64,000 bases of DNA from Propionispora vibrioides (GTDB lineage Bacteria > Bacillota > Negativicutes > Propionisporales > Propionisporaceae), in assembly GCF_900110485.1 (NCBI RefSeq), contig NZ_FODY01000014.1:49339-113338 (forward strand). The letters are read 5' to 3'. The position numbers and the translations under genes are program-made. Positions within the stretch are counted from its first letter, which is position 1. Every line of letters starts with the position of its first letter. This document shows, in pieces, positions 17,063 through 25,136 of the stretch. The notes below the pieces were generated by a model. The model saw nothing but the letters and a program-made list of their open reading frames with translations, was not told where the DNA came from and made no database searches.

Positions 17063-17713
17063 ATGGAGTTCATCAGGAACAGCAATAATGCCGTCATCGT
17101 TTTGGATATTATAGAAGCCATTCACCAACACGCCGGCTATTTGAGCGAAATTGATGGGGCGACCGGGGATGGCGACCATGGCATTAACATGGATAAAGGC
17201 TTTATGCTTGCCAAAGAACGGATTGCAGCCGATATGTCCTTATCCGAAGCTTTTAAGATACTGGGGCAAACCTTGGTTATGGATATAGGCGGCTCTATGG
17301 GGCCCATATATGGTACATTTTTTTCACAGTTCAGCAAGGTTACCAGAGGAGTAGAAAATATTATTCTTGAGACTCTGCTGGCAGCTTTGGAAACCTCAAC
17401 GGAAAAGCTTACTGAGCTGGCAGGGGCAAAGCCTGGCGATAAAACACTGCTTGATACGATATATCCGGCAAAGGCAGCTTTAGAAAAAGCCCTGAAGAGC
17501 AATCAAAGTTATGCTGAAGCGCTCCGGGCAATGGCTGCAGGAGCAAAAGCGGGAAAAGAGCATACCAAAGAATTGGTGGCCAAAATTGGCCGGGCAGCCC
17601 GGTTGGGTGAACGAAGCAAGGGTTTCCTGGACGCCGGTGCAGCTTCCTGCTGCATTATATTAGTAACCATGGCGGAAGCCATGCAAAAGGTAATTGTCAA
17701 TGAACAAGTATAA
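17063..17713 (+). CDS. dhaL: Dihydroxyacetone kinase subunit DhaL family
   Basis: A 216-residue nucleotide-binding subunit (K2 domain). The Mg-nucleotide loop is GATGDGDHGINMDKGF near residue 33, with GGSMGPIYGTFF near 78 and DAGAASC at the end. DhaL transfers phosphate to the ketose held by DhaK. The last 14 bases overlap the HAD phosphatase gene. The pair would supply DHAP or another short ketose phosphate to the pathway. Confidence 0.92.
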   Translation: MEFIRNSNNAVIVLDIIEAIHQHAGYLSEIDGATGDGDHGINMDKGFMLAKERIAADMSLSEAFKILGQTLVMDIGGSMGPIYGTFFSQFSKVTRGVENIILETLLAALETSTEKLTELAGAKPGDKTLLDTIYPAKAALEKALKSNQSYAEALRAMAAGAKAGKEHTKELVAKIGRAARLGERSKGFLDAGAASCCIILVTMAEAMQKVIVNEQV

Positions 17714-18362
17714 GGGAATTATCTTTGATCTGGACGGTACCTTGCTGGATACGTTGAGTGATCTGGCCAATAGCGTGAATGAGGTGCTCGCTGTCTATGG
17801 CTATCCCACCCATACCAAGGAGGCATACCGGCTAAAAATTGGCAGGGGGTTTCGCAATCTAATCGAGCAGAGCATGCCGGAAAATACAGATACGGCTATT
17901 ATTGAAGCCGGTTTGCAGCGATTCCTGGAAGCTTACGACAGGAACTATTGTAAGGAAACAAAACCTTATGAGGGAATTGTTCCGGTGCTTCGGGCATTAC
18001 GCCGGAACGGAATCTTACTGGCTGTAAATTCAAATAAACGTGATGATTATACCAGGCAATTAATTAAATTGCTGCTGCCGGACATTGAGTTTGTCGCTAT
18101 ATACGGGGAACGTGAGGGTGTTGCGAAAAAGCCGGATCCGCAGGCCGCCTGGGAGATTGCTAAACAAATGGCACTGGATACTAAAGACATATTGTATGTA
18201 GGCGATTCCAAAACAGATATGGTTACTGCGACGAATGCGGGTATGAATAGCATCGGTGTTTTATGGGGGTTTCGCGACGAAAAAGAATTAGACGAGCATA
18301 AAGCGACTTACATAGTAAAAAGACCTCAAGGCATCTATAATATTGCAGTTTTTGGCTCTTAG
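17700..18362 (+). CDS. HAD phosphatase, phosphoglycolate phosphatase-like
   Basis: A 220-residue HAD hydrolase: motif I IFDLDGTLLDTLSD at residues 9-22, motif II VNSNK near 106, motif III Lys near KKPDPQAAWEI (145) and motif IV YVGDSKTDMVTATNAG (170). The closest named type is Gph, but in this operon it more likely dephosphorylates a sugar phosphate. ATG 17700 is preferred over an upstream TTG; the start lies inside dhaL, implying translational coupling. Confidence 0.85.
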   Translation: MNKYKGIIFDLDGTLLDTLSDLANSVNEVLAVYGYPTHTKEAYRLKIGRGFRNLIEQSMPENTDTAIIEAGLQRFLEAYDRNYCKETKPYEGIVPVLRALRRNGILLAVNSNKRDDYTRQLIKLLLPDIEFVAIYGEREGVAKKPDPQAAWEIAKQMALDTKDILYVGDSKTDMVTATNAGMNSIGVLWGFRDEKELDEHKATYIVKRPQGIYNIAVFGS

Positions 18363-18412
18363 TCGGCAAATCCTATGTCGGATTGAGAATTTAATTGAAA
18401 GAGGCGATCACT

Positions 18413-19483
18413 ATGAAAAATGACAGTATTCCTGAAAAAATCAAAATTGCCGTGCTTACCAAGGCTCACACTCTTGAACTGCAAGAAATTCCTATGCCGG
18501 AGTTAGGGGAAGAGGATGTTTTAATAAAACAGGAAGCCTGCAATATTTGTACGACCGATTATGGCCAATGGCTGGGACTGAGGGAGCATCAGGGGTATCC
18601 TATGGCCGGTGGTCATGAAGGCTGTGGAATTATTGTAGCTAAAGGCAGCAGAGTGAACGCCGAATTGCAGATAGGCGATAGAGTGGGGGTAGCCTATTCT
18701 TATTGCGGCAAGTGCAAAGCTTGTAAAGTGGGACATACCATTGCCTGCGTAGACCGCAATTCGCTGATGGGGTATACCTATAAATCGAAGGAAGGCTTTT
18801 ACGGCACCTACGGCTTTGCTACGTACTTCGTTAGAAAATCCAGATATCTAGTAAAGCTGAGCAAAGACATAGCAGCGGGCGAAGCCGGCTTTTTAGAACC
18901 GGTGGCAACTGTGATTAACGGAATGAAAAAATTGCGGGTTAAACCAATGGAAACGGTGGCCGTCATTGGTGCCGGAACCATGGGCTTGGTCAATGCTCAA
19001 GTGGCCCGTGCTTTTGGGGCGAGAGTCATTGTTTCCGATCTAATGGATAAGAAAGTGGCTTGTGCCAAAAAGATGGGGTTTGAAGTAATTCATGCTCATC
19101 AGCAAGAGCCGGTTGAAGAAATAAAAAGACTGACTGATGGCGAAGGCGTTGATGCTGTTATTGTTGCTGTTGGAGCAACGAGAGCGAACGAACAGGCGTT
19201 GAAGATGGTGAAAGAACTGGATGGTCGTATTTTGTTTTTTGCGGCCGGTTTTCCGATCCCGGAACTGAGAATTGATTCGAATGTCATTCATTATAGAAAA
19301 CTGGAGTTAATAGGAGCCTTCGAGGCAGACCACCAGGATTTTTGCGACGCGGGAAAGCTATTAAGTCAACGGCAGATTGATGTAAAGCCATTGCTGGAAA
19401 CTTCGTTTCCGTTGGACAGAATAGAAGAAGCCTTCCAAGTTGCCAGTACGCCAGGAAATTATCGCGTCACCGTAAGATTATGA
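18413..19483 (+). CDS. Zinc-dependent medium-chain alcohol/polyol dehydrogenase
   Basis: About 356 residues. Catalytic-zinc segment CNICTTDYGQW near residue 41 and GGHEGCG near 68; structural-zinc cysteines in CGKCKACKVGHTIAC near 94-108; Rossmann loop GAGTMGLVNAQ followed by Asp in VSDLMDKK, which favours NAD over NADP. Members oxidise secondary hydroxyls of polyols or sugar acids. ATG 18413 has an AAAGAGGC SD. Last gene of the operon; probably oxidises or reduces the C3-C6 polyol/ketose handled here. Confidence 0.85.
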   Translation: MKNDSIPEKIKIAVLTKAHTLELQEIPMPELGEEDVLIKQEACNICTTDYGQWLGLREHQGYPMAGGHEGCGIIVAKGSRVNAELQIGDRVGVAYSYCGKCKACKVGHTIACVDRNSLMGYTYKSKEGFYGTYGFATYFVRKSRYLVKLSKDIAAGEAGFLEPVATVINGMKKLRVKPMETVAVIGAGTMGLVNAQVARAFGARVIVSDLMDKKVACAKKMGFEVIHAHQQEPVEEIKRLTDGEGVDAVIVAVGATRANEQALKMVKELDGRILFFAAGFPIPELRIDSNVIHYRKLELIGAFEADHQDFCDAGKLLSQRQIDVKPLLETSFPLDRIEEAFQVASTPGNYRVTVRL

Positions 19484-19751
19484 AACTGATTTAAAAAATA
19501 AAGTGTTACTGCTGAGCATAGAATTGACTTGCCCTTGTAGTGAATGCATAGTTAGCAGACTCTTTGCAAGTTCATTTGTACTATAACCGGACAATGCAAA
19601 GAAGACTCACTTTAATAGTTTGAATATTTAAAATGTTTTAATTAAATCTTTTTGAAGTACTCATTTACAACAAGCATTCACACGATGCATAGAGGCGCTA
19701 CAAGCAAGGACAAAATACCTTCTTTGAAAGGAGGTAATTATCAAAAAATAG
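19484..19751. other. Intergenic region before the repeat pair
   Basis: No gene. A perfect SD-like AAAGGAGGTAATT lies near 19727-19739 and is followed within about 13 bases by the MITE copy at 19752, with no start codon between. This looks like a former gene leader separated from its gene by the insertion (inference). Confidence 0.4.
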
Positions 19752-19919
19752 CTAGGGCGTGTTTCCAAACTATCCGAAAAGCTCCCTAGCGGCGCTTTTT
19801 GTGCCATACTTCACTAAAATTTTTTGAAATAGGGGCCGCTATTTCTGCAAAATTTTATTTCGTCTGACTCAAAAATCACTCGCCATGGATCATTCCGTTA
19901 ATATGAAGACACGCCCTAG
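19752..19919. mobile_element. MITE-like element, family 2, copy C
   Basis: A 168-bp element bounded by CTAGGGCGTGT and its complement ACACGCCCTAG, with weaker inverted complementarity continuing inward. The interior contains the family core (GAAATAGGGGCCGCTATTTCTG). About 90% alike by eye to the copy at 35420-35587. It shares its terminal CTAG with the adjoining family 1 copy. Confidence 0.78.
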
Positions 19920-20083
19920 GGAATCGCTGATTAAATGAGCCTGCCGGCCTGGCGAGAGATTTTTTCGGCTGGCAAGGAAGTAAAACCGCAGGAATAGCGG
20001 TCCCTATTTCAAAGTTTTGCTGACGCAGCCAGACGGAAAAAGATCTGCCAGGATGTGCAGTGTGAATTAATCAGTGGTTCCCT
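19918..20083. mobile_element. MITE-like element, family 1, copy B
   Basis: A 166-bp element with 17-bp terminal inverted repeats (AGGGAATCGCTGATTAA and TTAATCAGTGGTTCCCT, two mismatches). Collinear with copy A at 6224. The core GCAGGAATAGCGG-T-CCCTATTTCAAA is shared, in reverse orientation, with family 2. Confidence 0.78.
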
Positions 20084-20140
20084 ATAGAAGCGAAAGTTAA
20101 TTTTCTTCAAGAAATTATTTTATTTAGGAGAGGATAATGT

Positions 20141-21538
20141 ATGAGTCAAGTAAGTTTGGTTGAAGAAAATACTGGTATTCGTGTAAAACTCCAACAGTTT
20201 GGCAGGTTTCTAAGTGCTATGGTAATGCCTAATATTGGCGCATTTATTGCCTGGGGGCTTGTTACGGCCTTTGTCATTCCAACAGGCTGGATGCCTAATG
20301 AATATTTAAGTAAATTAGTGGGGCCGGGCATTACTTATTTACTGCCGCTTTTAATAGGCTATACCGGCGGTTATAACATGTATGGCAGACGTGGTGGTGT
20401 GGCCGGAACGATCGGTACTATCGGAATGATCGTCGGTTCCAGTGTTCCCATGCTGGTAGGCGGCATGATTATGGGGCCGCTTGGTGCCTTTTGTATTAAG
20501 AAGATTGATGAAATGTTTAAAGGAAGGGTTAAACCCGGACTTGAGATGCTGGTAGATAATTTTTCCATGGGTATTATGGGCGCCGTCTTAATGCTTTTAA
20601 GTTATGTAGTTGTTTTACCCGTATATAGTGTTATTCAGTCTTTTCTTACAGCCGGAGTAGCCTTTATTATAGAACATCAGCTTTTGCCGTTTGCGCCGGC
20701 CTTTATTGTACCTGGACAAGTTCTGTTTTTAAATAATGCAATTAATCACGGGATTTTTACTCCGTTAGGTGCCGCTCAGGCCGCTGAAACAGGAAAATCT
20801 ATTCTGTATCTAGTGGAAGCAAACTGTGGTAACTGGGCCGGACTGGCCCTGGCCTTTTGCTTATTTGGTAAAGGAATAGCGAAAAAATCCGCACCGGGTG
20901 CAGCGGCTATTATGATTATTGGCGGTATCGGAGAAGTAGTTTTCCCCTATGTATTGATGATGCCGAAAATTATTTTTGCTCCTATCCTGGGTAATATGGC
21001 TGCATTAGCATGGCTGACAGCTTTCAACGGCGGTGCCGTTGCGCCCGTATCGCCGGGAAGTATTATTGCACTGATCGCAATGACACCAAAGGGCATGATG
21101 TTTGTGAATGTTGCATCGTATGTCATTGGTGCAGCCGTATCGTTTGTTGTGGCCGCTTTAGTCTTAAAACGGGATAAATCGCAGATGGATGATGATGACA
21201 GTTTGGCCAGGGCAACCGATGTCATGCGGGAATTAAAAGGAACAAAGAGTGGAAAGCCGGAGATTAAAAAGATTGTTTTTGCCTGTGATGCAGGTATGGG
21301 TTCCAGTGCGATGGGAGCATCGATGTTGAATAGTAGAATGAAAAAAGCTGGAATTCATGTGTTGGTGGAAAACAGTGCGGTAAATGAAATTCCTGAAGAT
21401 GCAGATATTGTTGTTACTCACAAAGACCTAACGGAAAGAGCAAAACAGTGCAGGCCGGATGCTATCCACGTATCTGTTGCAGATTTTTTGAATAGTCCTG
21501 AATACGAAGAACTAATAAATCAATTAAAGAGTAGATAG
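20141..21538 (+). CDS. mtlA: PTS mannitol-type IICB permease
   Basis: A 465-residue membrane permease (IIC, residues 1 to about 345) fused to a cytosolic IIB domain with the phosphorylated cysteine in IVFACDAGMGSSAMGA near 385. The IIC opening RFLSAMVMPNIGAFIAWGLVTAF and GGYNMYGRRGGVAGTIGTIG are typical MtlA. It imports and phosphorylates mannitol or a similar hexitol. SD AGGAGAGG. The IIA is encoded separately at 21643. No mannitol-1-phosphate dehydrogenase or MtlR is in the window. Confidence 0.93.
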   Translation: MSQVSLVEENTGIRVKLQQFGRFLSAMVMPNIGAFIAWGLVTAFVIPTGWMPNEYLSKLVGPGITYLLPLLIGYTGGYNMYGRRGGVAGTIGTIGMIVGSSVPMLVGGMIMGPLGAFCIKKIDEMFKGRVKPGLEMLVDNFSMGIMGAVLMLLSYVVVLPVYSVIQSFLTAGVAFIIEHQLLPFAPAFIVPGQVLFLNNAINHGIFTPLGAAQAAETGKSILYLVEANCGNWAGLALAFCLFGKGIAKKSAPGAAAIMIIGGIGEVVFPYVLMMPKIIFAPILGNMAALAWLTAFNGGAVAPVSPGSIIALIAMTPKGMMFVNVASYVIGAAVSFVVAALVLKRDKSQMDDDDSLARATDVMRELKGTKSGKPEIKKIVFACDAGMGSSAMGASMLNSRMKKAGIHVLVENSAVNEIPEDADIVVTHKDLTERAKQCRPDAIHVSVADFLNSPEYEELINQLKSR

Positions 21539-21572
21539 GATTAATGGGGAGATTTTAGAAATTGATTATACC

Positions 21573-21613
21573 ATTCAAGTCAGGTGAAAAGATAATTTTT
21601 ACCTGACTTGAAT
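21573..21613 (+). other. Intercistronic hairpin in the mtlA-mtlF transcript
   Basis: A perfect 13-bp stem, ATTCAAGTCAGGT (21573-21585) and ACCTGACTTGAAT (21601-21613), with a 15-base loop ending TTTTT. The T-tract is in the loop and not after the stem, so it is probably a stabiliser or processing site on the plus strand. Confidence 0.5.
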
Positions 21614-21642
21614 AGTAATGAAGCTAAGGAGGACAATTTGTG

Positions 21643-22164
21643 ATGTCTGTGTTTTTTTACAGAAGGGGGAATTCAAAGGAGGATGCGACTGTGTCCGGCC
21701 CACAGGGAAATGCTGACACAAACGGTATAAATGATGTCTTGGTATTAAAAAATATATTGGTTAACCAAAAAAGTGTGTCAAAAGATGCGGCGATAGAAAA
21801 GGCTGGACAGCTTCTGGTTGATGGAGGCTATGTATTACCTGAATACATTGTTGCAATGAAGGAAAGAGAAGCGCAGTTGACAACATATATTGGACATGGC
21901 GTGGCAATTCCCCATGGGGTAGGGGTAGCGAAGGATAAAATTCTAAAAAGCGGTATATCCGTTATTCAATACCCTGACGGTATTGTTTTTGATGAAGACA
22001 AGGTAGCTTATCTTATAGTAGGAATTGCCGGAAAGGGGAAGGAGCATCTAAAAATTCTTTCTAATTTAGCAGAATTTATTATTGAGGAAGAGGAACTCCT
22101 GAAAGAGCTATTTAGTACAGAAGTTGCGACAAAACTCTATAGTGCGTTTACAAGGAGAGTTTAG
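21643..22164 (+). CDS. mtlF: PTS mannitol-specific IIA protein
   Basis: About 173 residues: a non-conserved charged N-terminal extension of some 27 residues, then the mannitol/fructose IIA domain with the phosphohistidine in YIGHGVAIPHGV near residue 87. It phosphorylates the IIB domain of MtlA. ATG 21643 has AAGGAGG 9 bases upstream. Ends 54 bases before a terminator that closes the two-gene unit. Confidence 0.92.
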   Translation: MSVFFYRRGNSKEDATVSGPQGNADTNGINDVLVLKNILVNQKSVSKDAAIEKAGQLLVDGGYVLPEYIVAMKEREAQLTTYIGHGVAIPHGVGVAKDKILKSGISVIQYPDGIVFDEDKVAYLIVGIAGKGKEHLKILSNLAEFIIEEEELLKELFSTEVATKLYSAFTRRV

Positions 22165-22217
22165 AAGAATTACAGTATATTTTTTATAGTGTAGTTCATC
22201 AGACTCTAACATAAATG

Positions 22218-22258
22218 AAAATACCTCGAAGTTTGTTACAAACTTCGAGGTATTTTTG
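22218..22258 (+). terminator. Terminator of the mtlAF unit
   Basis: AAAATACCTCGAAGTTT pairs with AAACTTCGAGGTATTTT around GTTAC, followed by TTTGC. Confidence 0.85.
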
Positions 22259-22337
22259 CTGGTATTTCACTACTGACAGGCCGTCCCCAAGCGTCACTGA
22301 AGTTCTGTCATTTTAATGAGTTCTATTTCCCTCTCAG

Positions 22338-22386
22338 TTGACAAGCAAATAGAGCAGGTGTAATATTGTGTCCATGGACACAATAT
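22338..22386 (+). promoter_or_regulatory. marR promoter overlapping a 24-bp palindrome
   Basis: TTGACA (22338-22343) and TAATAT (22361-22366), 17-bp spacer. A perfect 24-bp palindrome spans 22363-22386: half-site ATATTGTGTCCA and its complement, with the ATG at 22374-22376 at its centre. It covers the -10 box, the expected transcription start and the start codons, and is a very strong candidate operator for the encoded MarR protein. Confidence 0.75.
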
Positions 22387-22832
22387 ATGAAGTTTTATTA
22401 TCACAATTTGCAGAGCTATACGAAAAGCAGGATATTTTAGCTAAGCTTACATCACAGGAGTTTCTTCATGGCTATGGCTATTCAGAAATTCACTGTATTG
22501 ATGCAATCGGCCGGATGGAAAATCCCAACGCTGCCCGAATAGCCAAGAAGCTAGTCATGACCAGAAGCGCTATCAGTAAAATAACTAAAAAACTTATCCG
22601 CAGCGGCGATATCATCGGTTATCAAAATTCAGATAATCAAAAAGAAATTTGCTTTAAATTAACGCCCAAAGGATATTTTTTATTTAAAGAGCATGAGCAG
22701 CGGCATTTGGCTTGGGAAAAGCGTGATAGAGAGTTTCTAGAAAAAATCAATCCTGAAATACTAGAGAATGTCAGCACTTTTTTAGGTGATTTCAACAATT
22801 ATTTACATGAACGAATTAAAGCATTTAAATAG
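22368..22832 (+). CDS. MarR-family transcriptional regulator
   Basis: A 154-residue winged-helix dimer: NAARIAKKLVMTRSAISKITKKL near residues 47-69 is the recognition region and the wing has GYQNSDNQKE. The GTG at 22368 lies 7 bases after GCAGGTG; the in-frame ATG at 22374 is almost at the predicted transcription start, so initiation there would be nearly leaderless. A 24-bp palindrome over the start suggests tight autorepression. It is followed 19 bases later by a cyclase-family gene, probably its target. Confidence 0.88.
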   Translation: MSMDTIYEVLLSQFAELYEKQDILAKLTSQEFLHGYGYSEIHCIDAIGRMENPNAARIAKKLVMTRSAISKITKKLIRSGDIIGYQNSDNQKEICFKLTPKGYFLFKEHEQRHLAWEKRDREFLEKINPEILENVSTFLGDFNNYLHERIKAFK

Positions 22833-22851
22833 ATAGAGGAGGAAAATACAT

Positions 22852-23415
22852 ATGTTAACAGACTTAAGTGTTAAAATATCACCTGAAATCAACAGCGATG
22901 CCGCCAATAATGAAAAAAAGGTTTCTTATGGTCATTTAGGTACTCACTTTGATGTAATGAACAAGGAATTTCCCTTGGAGTTTGTCAAAAGAAAGGCCAT
23001 CGTCTTTAATGTCCAAAATATTATAAATAGAGATATCTCAGTCCAAGATATAGACATTAACCTCATTGAAAAAGATATGTTCGTTGCATTTTATACGGGA
23101 TTTATTGAACAAGAATCTTATGGAACCAAGACATATTTTACCGGGCATCCGCAGCTGTCCAATGAATTGATTGATGCGCTTTTAAATAAGGAAATCTCCA
23201 TTATTGGCATTGACTGTGCGGGTGTAAGGCGTGGAAAGGAGCATACCGCAAAAGATCAATATTGCGCGGACAGGGGCGTTTTTATCGTGGAAAACCTTTG
23301 CAACCTGTCGGCAGTTTTAGCTGGGGAAATGGTACATATCTTTGTAGCAAATACTTATCCCCTAAACTTTTCCGGAATGACCGGTTTGCCGTGCCGGGTA
23401 GTCGCTGAATTATGA
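22852..23415 (+). CDS. Cyclase-family protein (kynurenine formamidase-like)
   Basis: A 187-residue metal-dependent hydrolase of the cyclase/KynB family. The metal motif HxGTHxD is GHLGTHFD at residues 24-31 with the conserved G-x-D-C-A-G-V region near 123. Shorter than KynB (about 207 residues) and its substrate is uncertain; possible roles include amide or lactone hydrolysis. Co-transcribed with MarR and closed by a 20-bp hairpin. Confidence 0.82.
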   Translation: MLTDLSVKISPEINSDAANNEKKVSYGHLGTHFDVMNKEFPLEFVKRKAIVFNVQNIINRDISVQDIDINLIEKDMFVAFYTGFIEQESYGTKTYFTGHPQLSNELIDALLNKEISIIGIDCAGVRRGKEHTAKDQYCADRGVFIVENLCNLSAVLAGEMVHIFVANTYPLNFSGMTGLPCRVVAEL

Positions 23416-23494
23416 TATGGTAAACAATACGGTAGCTTACGGAAGCGTGATGGGAATGTATCGTTGAAGTACCGCTAAAGCCGGGAAGATCTGC

Positions 23495-23547
23495 AATAAA
23501 TAGAAATGATCTGGAGTTTATCAATAGCCAGATCATTTCTATTTATT
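23495..23547. terminator. Bidirectional terminator, 20-bp perfect stem
   Basis: AATAAATAGAAATGATCTGG (23495-23514) pairs perfectly with its complement at 23528-23547. T-rich on both outer sides, so it can stop the cyclase transcript (+) and the LysR remnant (-). Confidence 0.85.
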
Positions 23548-23649
23548 TTATTTTGCGAAGGTCTCCATGATTATGTCGATAAAAGCGCGTAATGCCGGTG
23601 AAATCCATTTGTCTTTGTGGTAAATGATTTGGTCTTTGATATTAAATGG
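23548..23649 (-). pseudogene. C-terminal fragment of a LysR-family regulator
   Basis: The last 33 codons of a LysR protein remain on the minus strand: HKDKWISPALRAFIDII is the usual C-terminal helix of the effector domain, ending at TAA 23548-23550. The frame hits a stop just upstream of 23649, where unrelated sequence begins. The bulk of the gene, including its DNA-binding domain, is gone. Confidence 0.7.
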
Positions 23650-23808
23650 TGTATATCAGGTTGCCGCATTTGTATTGACATTTGCCCGGCCAATGCTTTG
23701 GATGGACATACTGTTGAACAACGAAAACGTCGTAGAATACAATGTGATCACGGTACCTGTGATGACAAAAGATGTCGAAATTGGTATAATAAAGGAATTC
23801 AGGGCTAG
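23641..23808 (+). pseudogene. Fragment resembling a 4Fe-4S double-cluster protein
   Basis: A plus-strand frame reads WCISGCRICIDICPANALDG, close to the CxxCxxCxxxCP of ferredoxin-like domains but with an extra residue after the first Cys, and later has CDHGTC and a further Cys. This recalls epoxyqueuosine-reductase-like or similar 4Fe-4S proteins. There is no conserved N-terminal part, so it is probably a remnant. It abuts the LysR remnant at 23641-23649, a likely deletion junction. Confidence 0.4.
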
Positions 23809-23842
23809 TTTATCGTACTTGTGAAAGGATTTTAATAATATC

Positions 23843-25042
23843 ATGACAAAGATAATGTCAATTGCAACTACAATTCCATTTGCTTTGTTAATTGTGGCAA
23901 GTATAATCTATCTGTGCGTTCCCATTGAACAGCCTTTGTTATCTATCACATACTATTCTTCTTATGCAATATATTGTGTTGGTTTGATGCTGAGCTGGTG
24001 GTTTAACCGAAGCCGGTTTTTTTTCACAATAACTGTTATTGCTCTGGTACAAGTGGCACTCAGTGATTGGGCAGCGGCAACTATCGGTATTACGGCTTAC
24101 AGAATAGTGATTTATCCGATTGTTTGTGTATTACTGCCTATTAATATATTTGTCTTTTCCCTGTTAAAAGAACGGGGAATTTTTAATGGCTGGGGCTTAC
24201 AGCGCTTTGGAATTATCTTCTTTCAGATATTTTATATAGCTGTAGCTGTAGTGTCAAATGATAATGCGTTAGTTAGCTTTTTCTACAAAAAACTGCTAAC
24301 GGAACCTTTGCCTTTGGTTACGGCTATTCCGCAACCAGCTATTTTAATTTATGGTATTGTATTTTTGTTATTTTTATTAAAGCTGGGAAAGAACAAATCA
24401 CATCTGGACAGCACTTCTACCGCCGTTTTAGCTGCTACCATGATTGGATTACATTTAAAGGCAGAACCGCTGGCTATGCCTGCATTCTTTTCTTTGGCCG
24501 GAATTATTTTTATTATTACTGTGATTCAGGCTTCCTATTCTATGGCCTATCTGGATGAATTGACAGGTTTGCCGGCTCGCCGGGCGCTCAGAGAAAATAT
24601 GATGAAACTTAGCGGTGAGTATACCATAGCTATGTTGGATATTGATTTTTTTAAAAAATTCAACGATACCTACGGCCATGATACTGGTGATGACGTACTG
24701 CGCCTTGTCGCATCGCTGCTCCAAAACATAACAGGCGGTGGAAAAGCCTTTCGTTATGGCGGTGAAGAGTTTACAATTATATTTCCCAATACTAAAATTG
24801 AGGAAGCTATGCCTCACCTTGAAAAGTTGCGGATGGCGGTAGAAAAATGTCCGCATGTTTACGAAGGGAAAACTGAACGAACAAGAAAGAAAAAAATATC
24901 TTCCAAGCAACTCTTTGTTACTATCAGCATAGGTGTCGCCGAGCGTAACAAAAAATATAGGCATGTTGACGAAGTGATCAAAGCTGCCGATACGGCCCTC
25001 TACCGCGCTAAGAAAAAAGGACGCAACTGTGTGAGTAAATAG
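23843..25042 (+). CDS. Membrane-bound diguanylate cyclase (GGDEF)
   Basis: A 399-residue inner-membrane enzyme predicted to make cyclic di-GMP from two GTP. Residues 1 to about 225 form several hydrophobic helices of an unrecognised sensor module; residues 230-399 are the GGDEF domain with DELTGLPARRAL, MLDIDFFKKFNDTYGHDTGDDVL and the active loop RYGGEEF. The RxxD inhibitory site five residues upstream of the loop is absent (GGGKAF), so product inhibition at that site is not expected. Single gene; no phosphodiesterase nearby. Confidence 0.9.
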   Translation: MTKIMSIATTIPFALLIVASIIYLCVPIEQPLLSITYYSSYAIYCVGLMLSWWFNRSRFFFTITVIALVQVALSDWAAATIGITAYRIVIYPIVCVLLPINIFVFSLLKERGIFNGWGLQRFGIIFFQIFYIAVAVVSNDNALVSFFYKKLLTEPLPLVTAIPQPAILIYGIVFLLFLLKLGKNKSHLDSTSTAVLAATMIGLHLKAEPLAMPAFFSLAGIIFIITVIQASYSMAYLDELTGLPARRALRENMMKLSGEYTIAMLDIDFFKKFNDTYGHDTGDDVLRLVASLLQNITGGGKAFRYGGEEFTIIFPNTKIEEAMPHLEKLRMAVEKCPHVYEGKTERTRKKKISSKQLFVTISIGVAERNKKYRHVDEVIKAADTALYRAKKKGRNCVSK

Positions 25043-25136
25043 TGCACAAAAAACATGATCAGTTAGTGTTATGTTCCTGACTTTTATACTTGCCACATAA
25101 CAGATTGAGATGGGGCGCTTAGGCGTATATTCAGAA

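Noticed and set aside
19752..20083. Repeat pair considered as a CRISPR or REP array
   Set aside because: There are no regular short repeats with unique spacers; the units are single elements with terminal inverted repeats.
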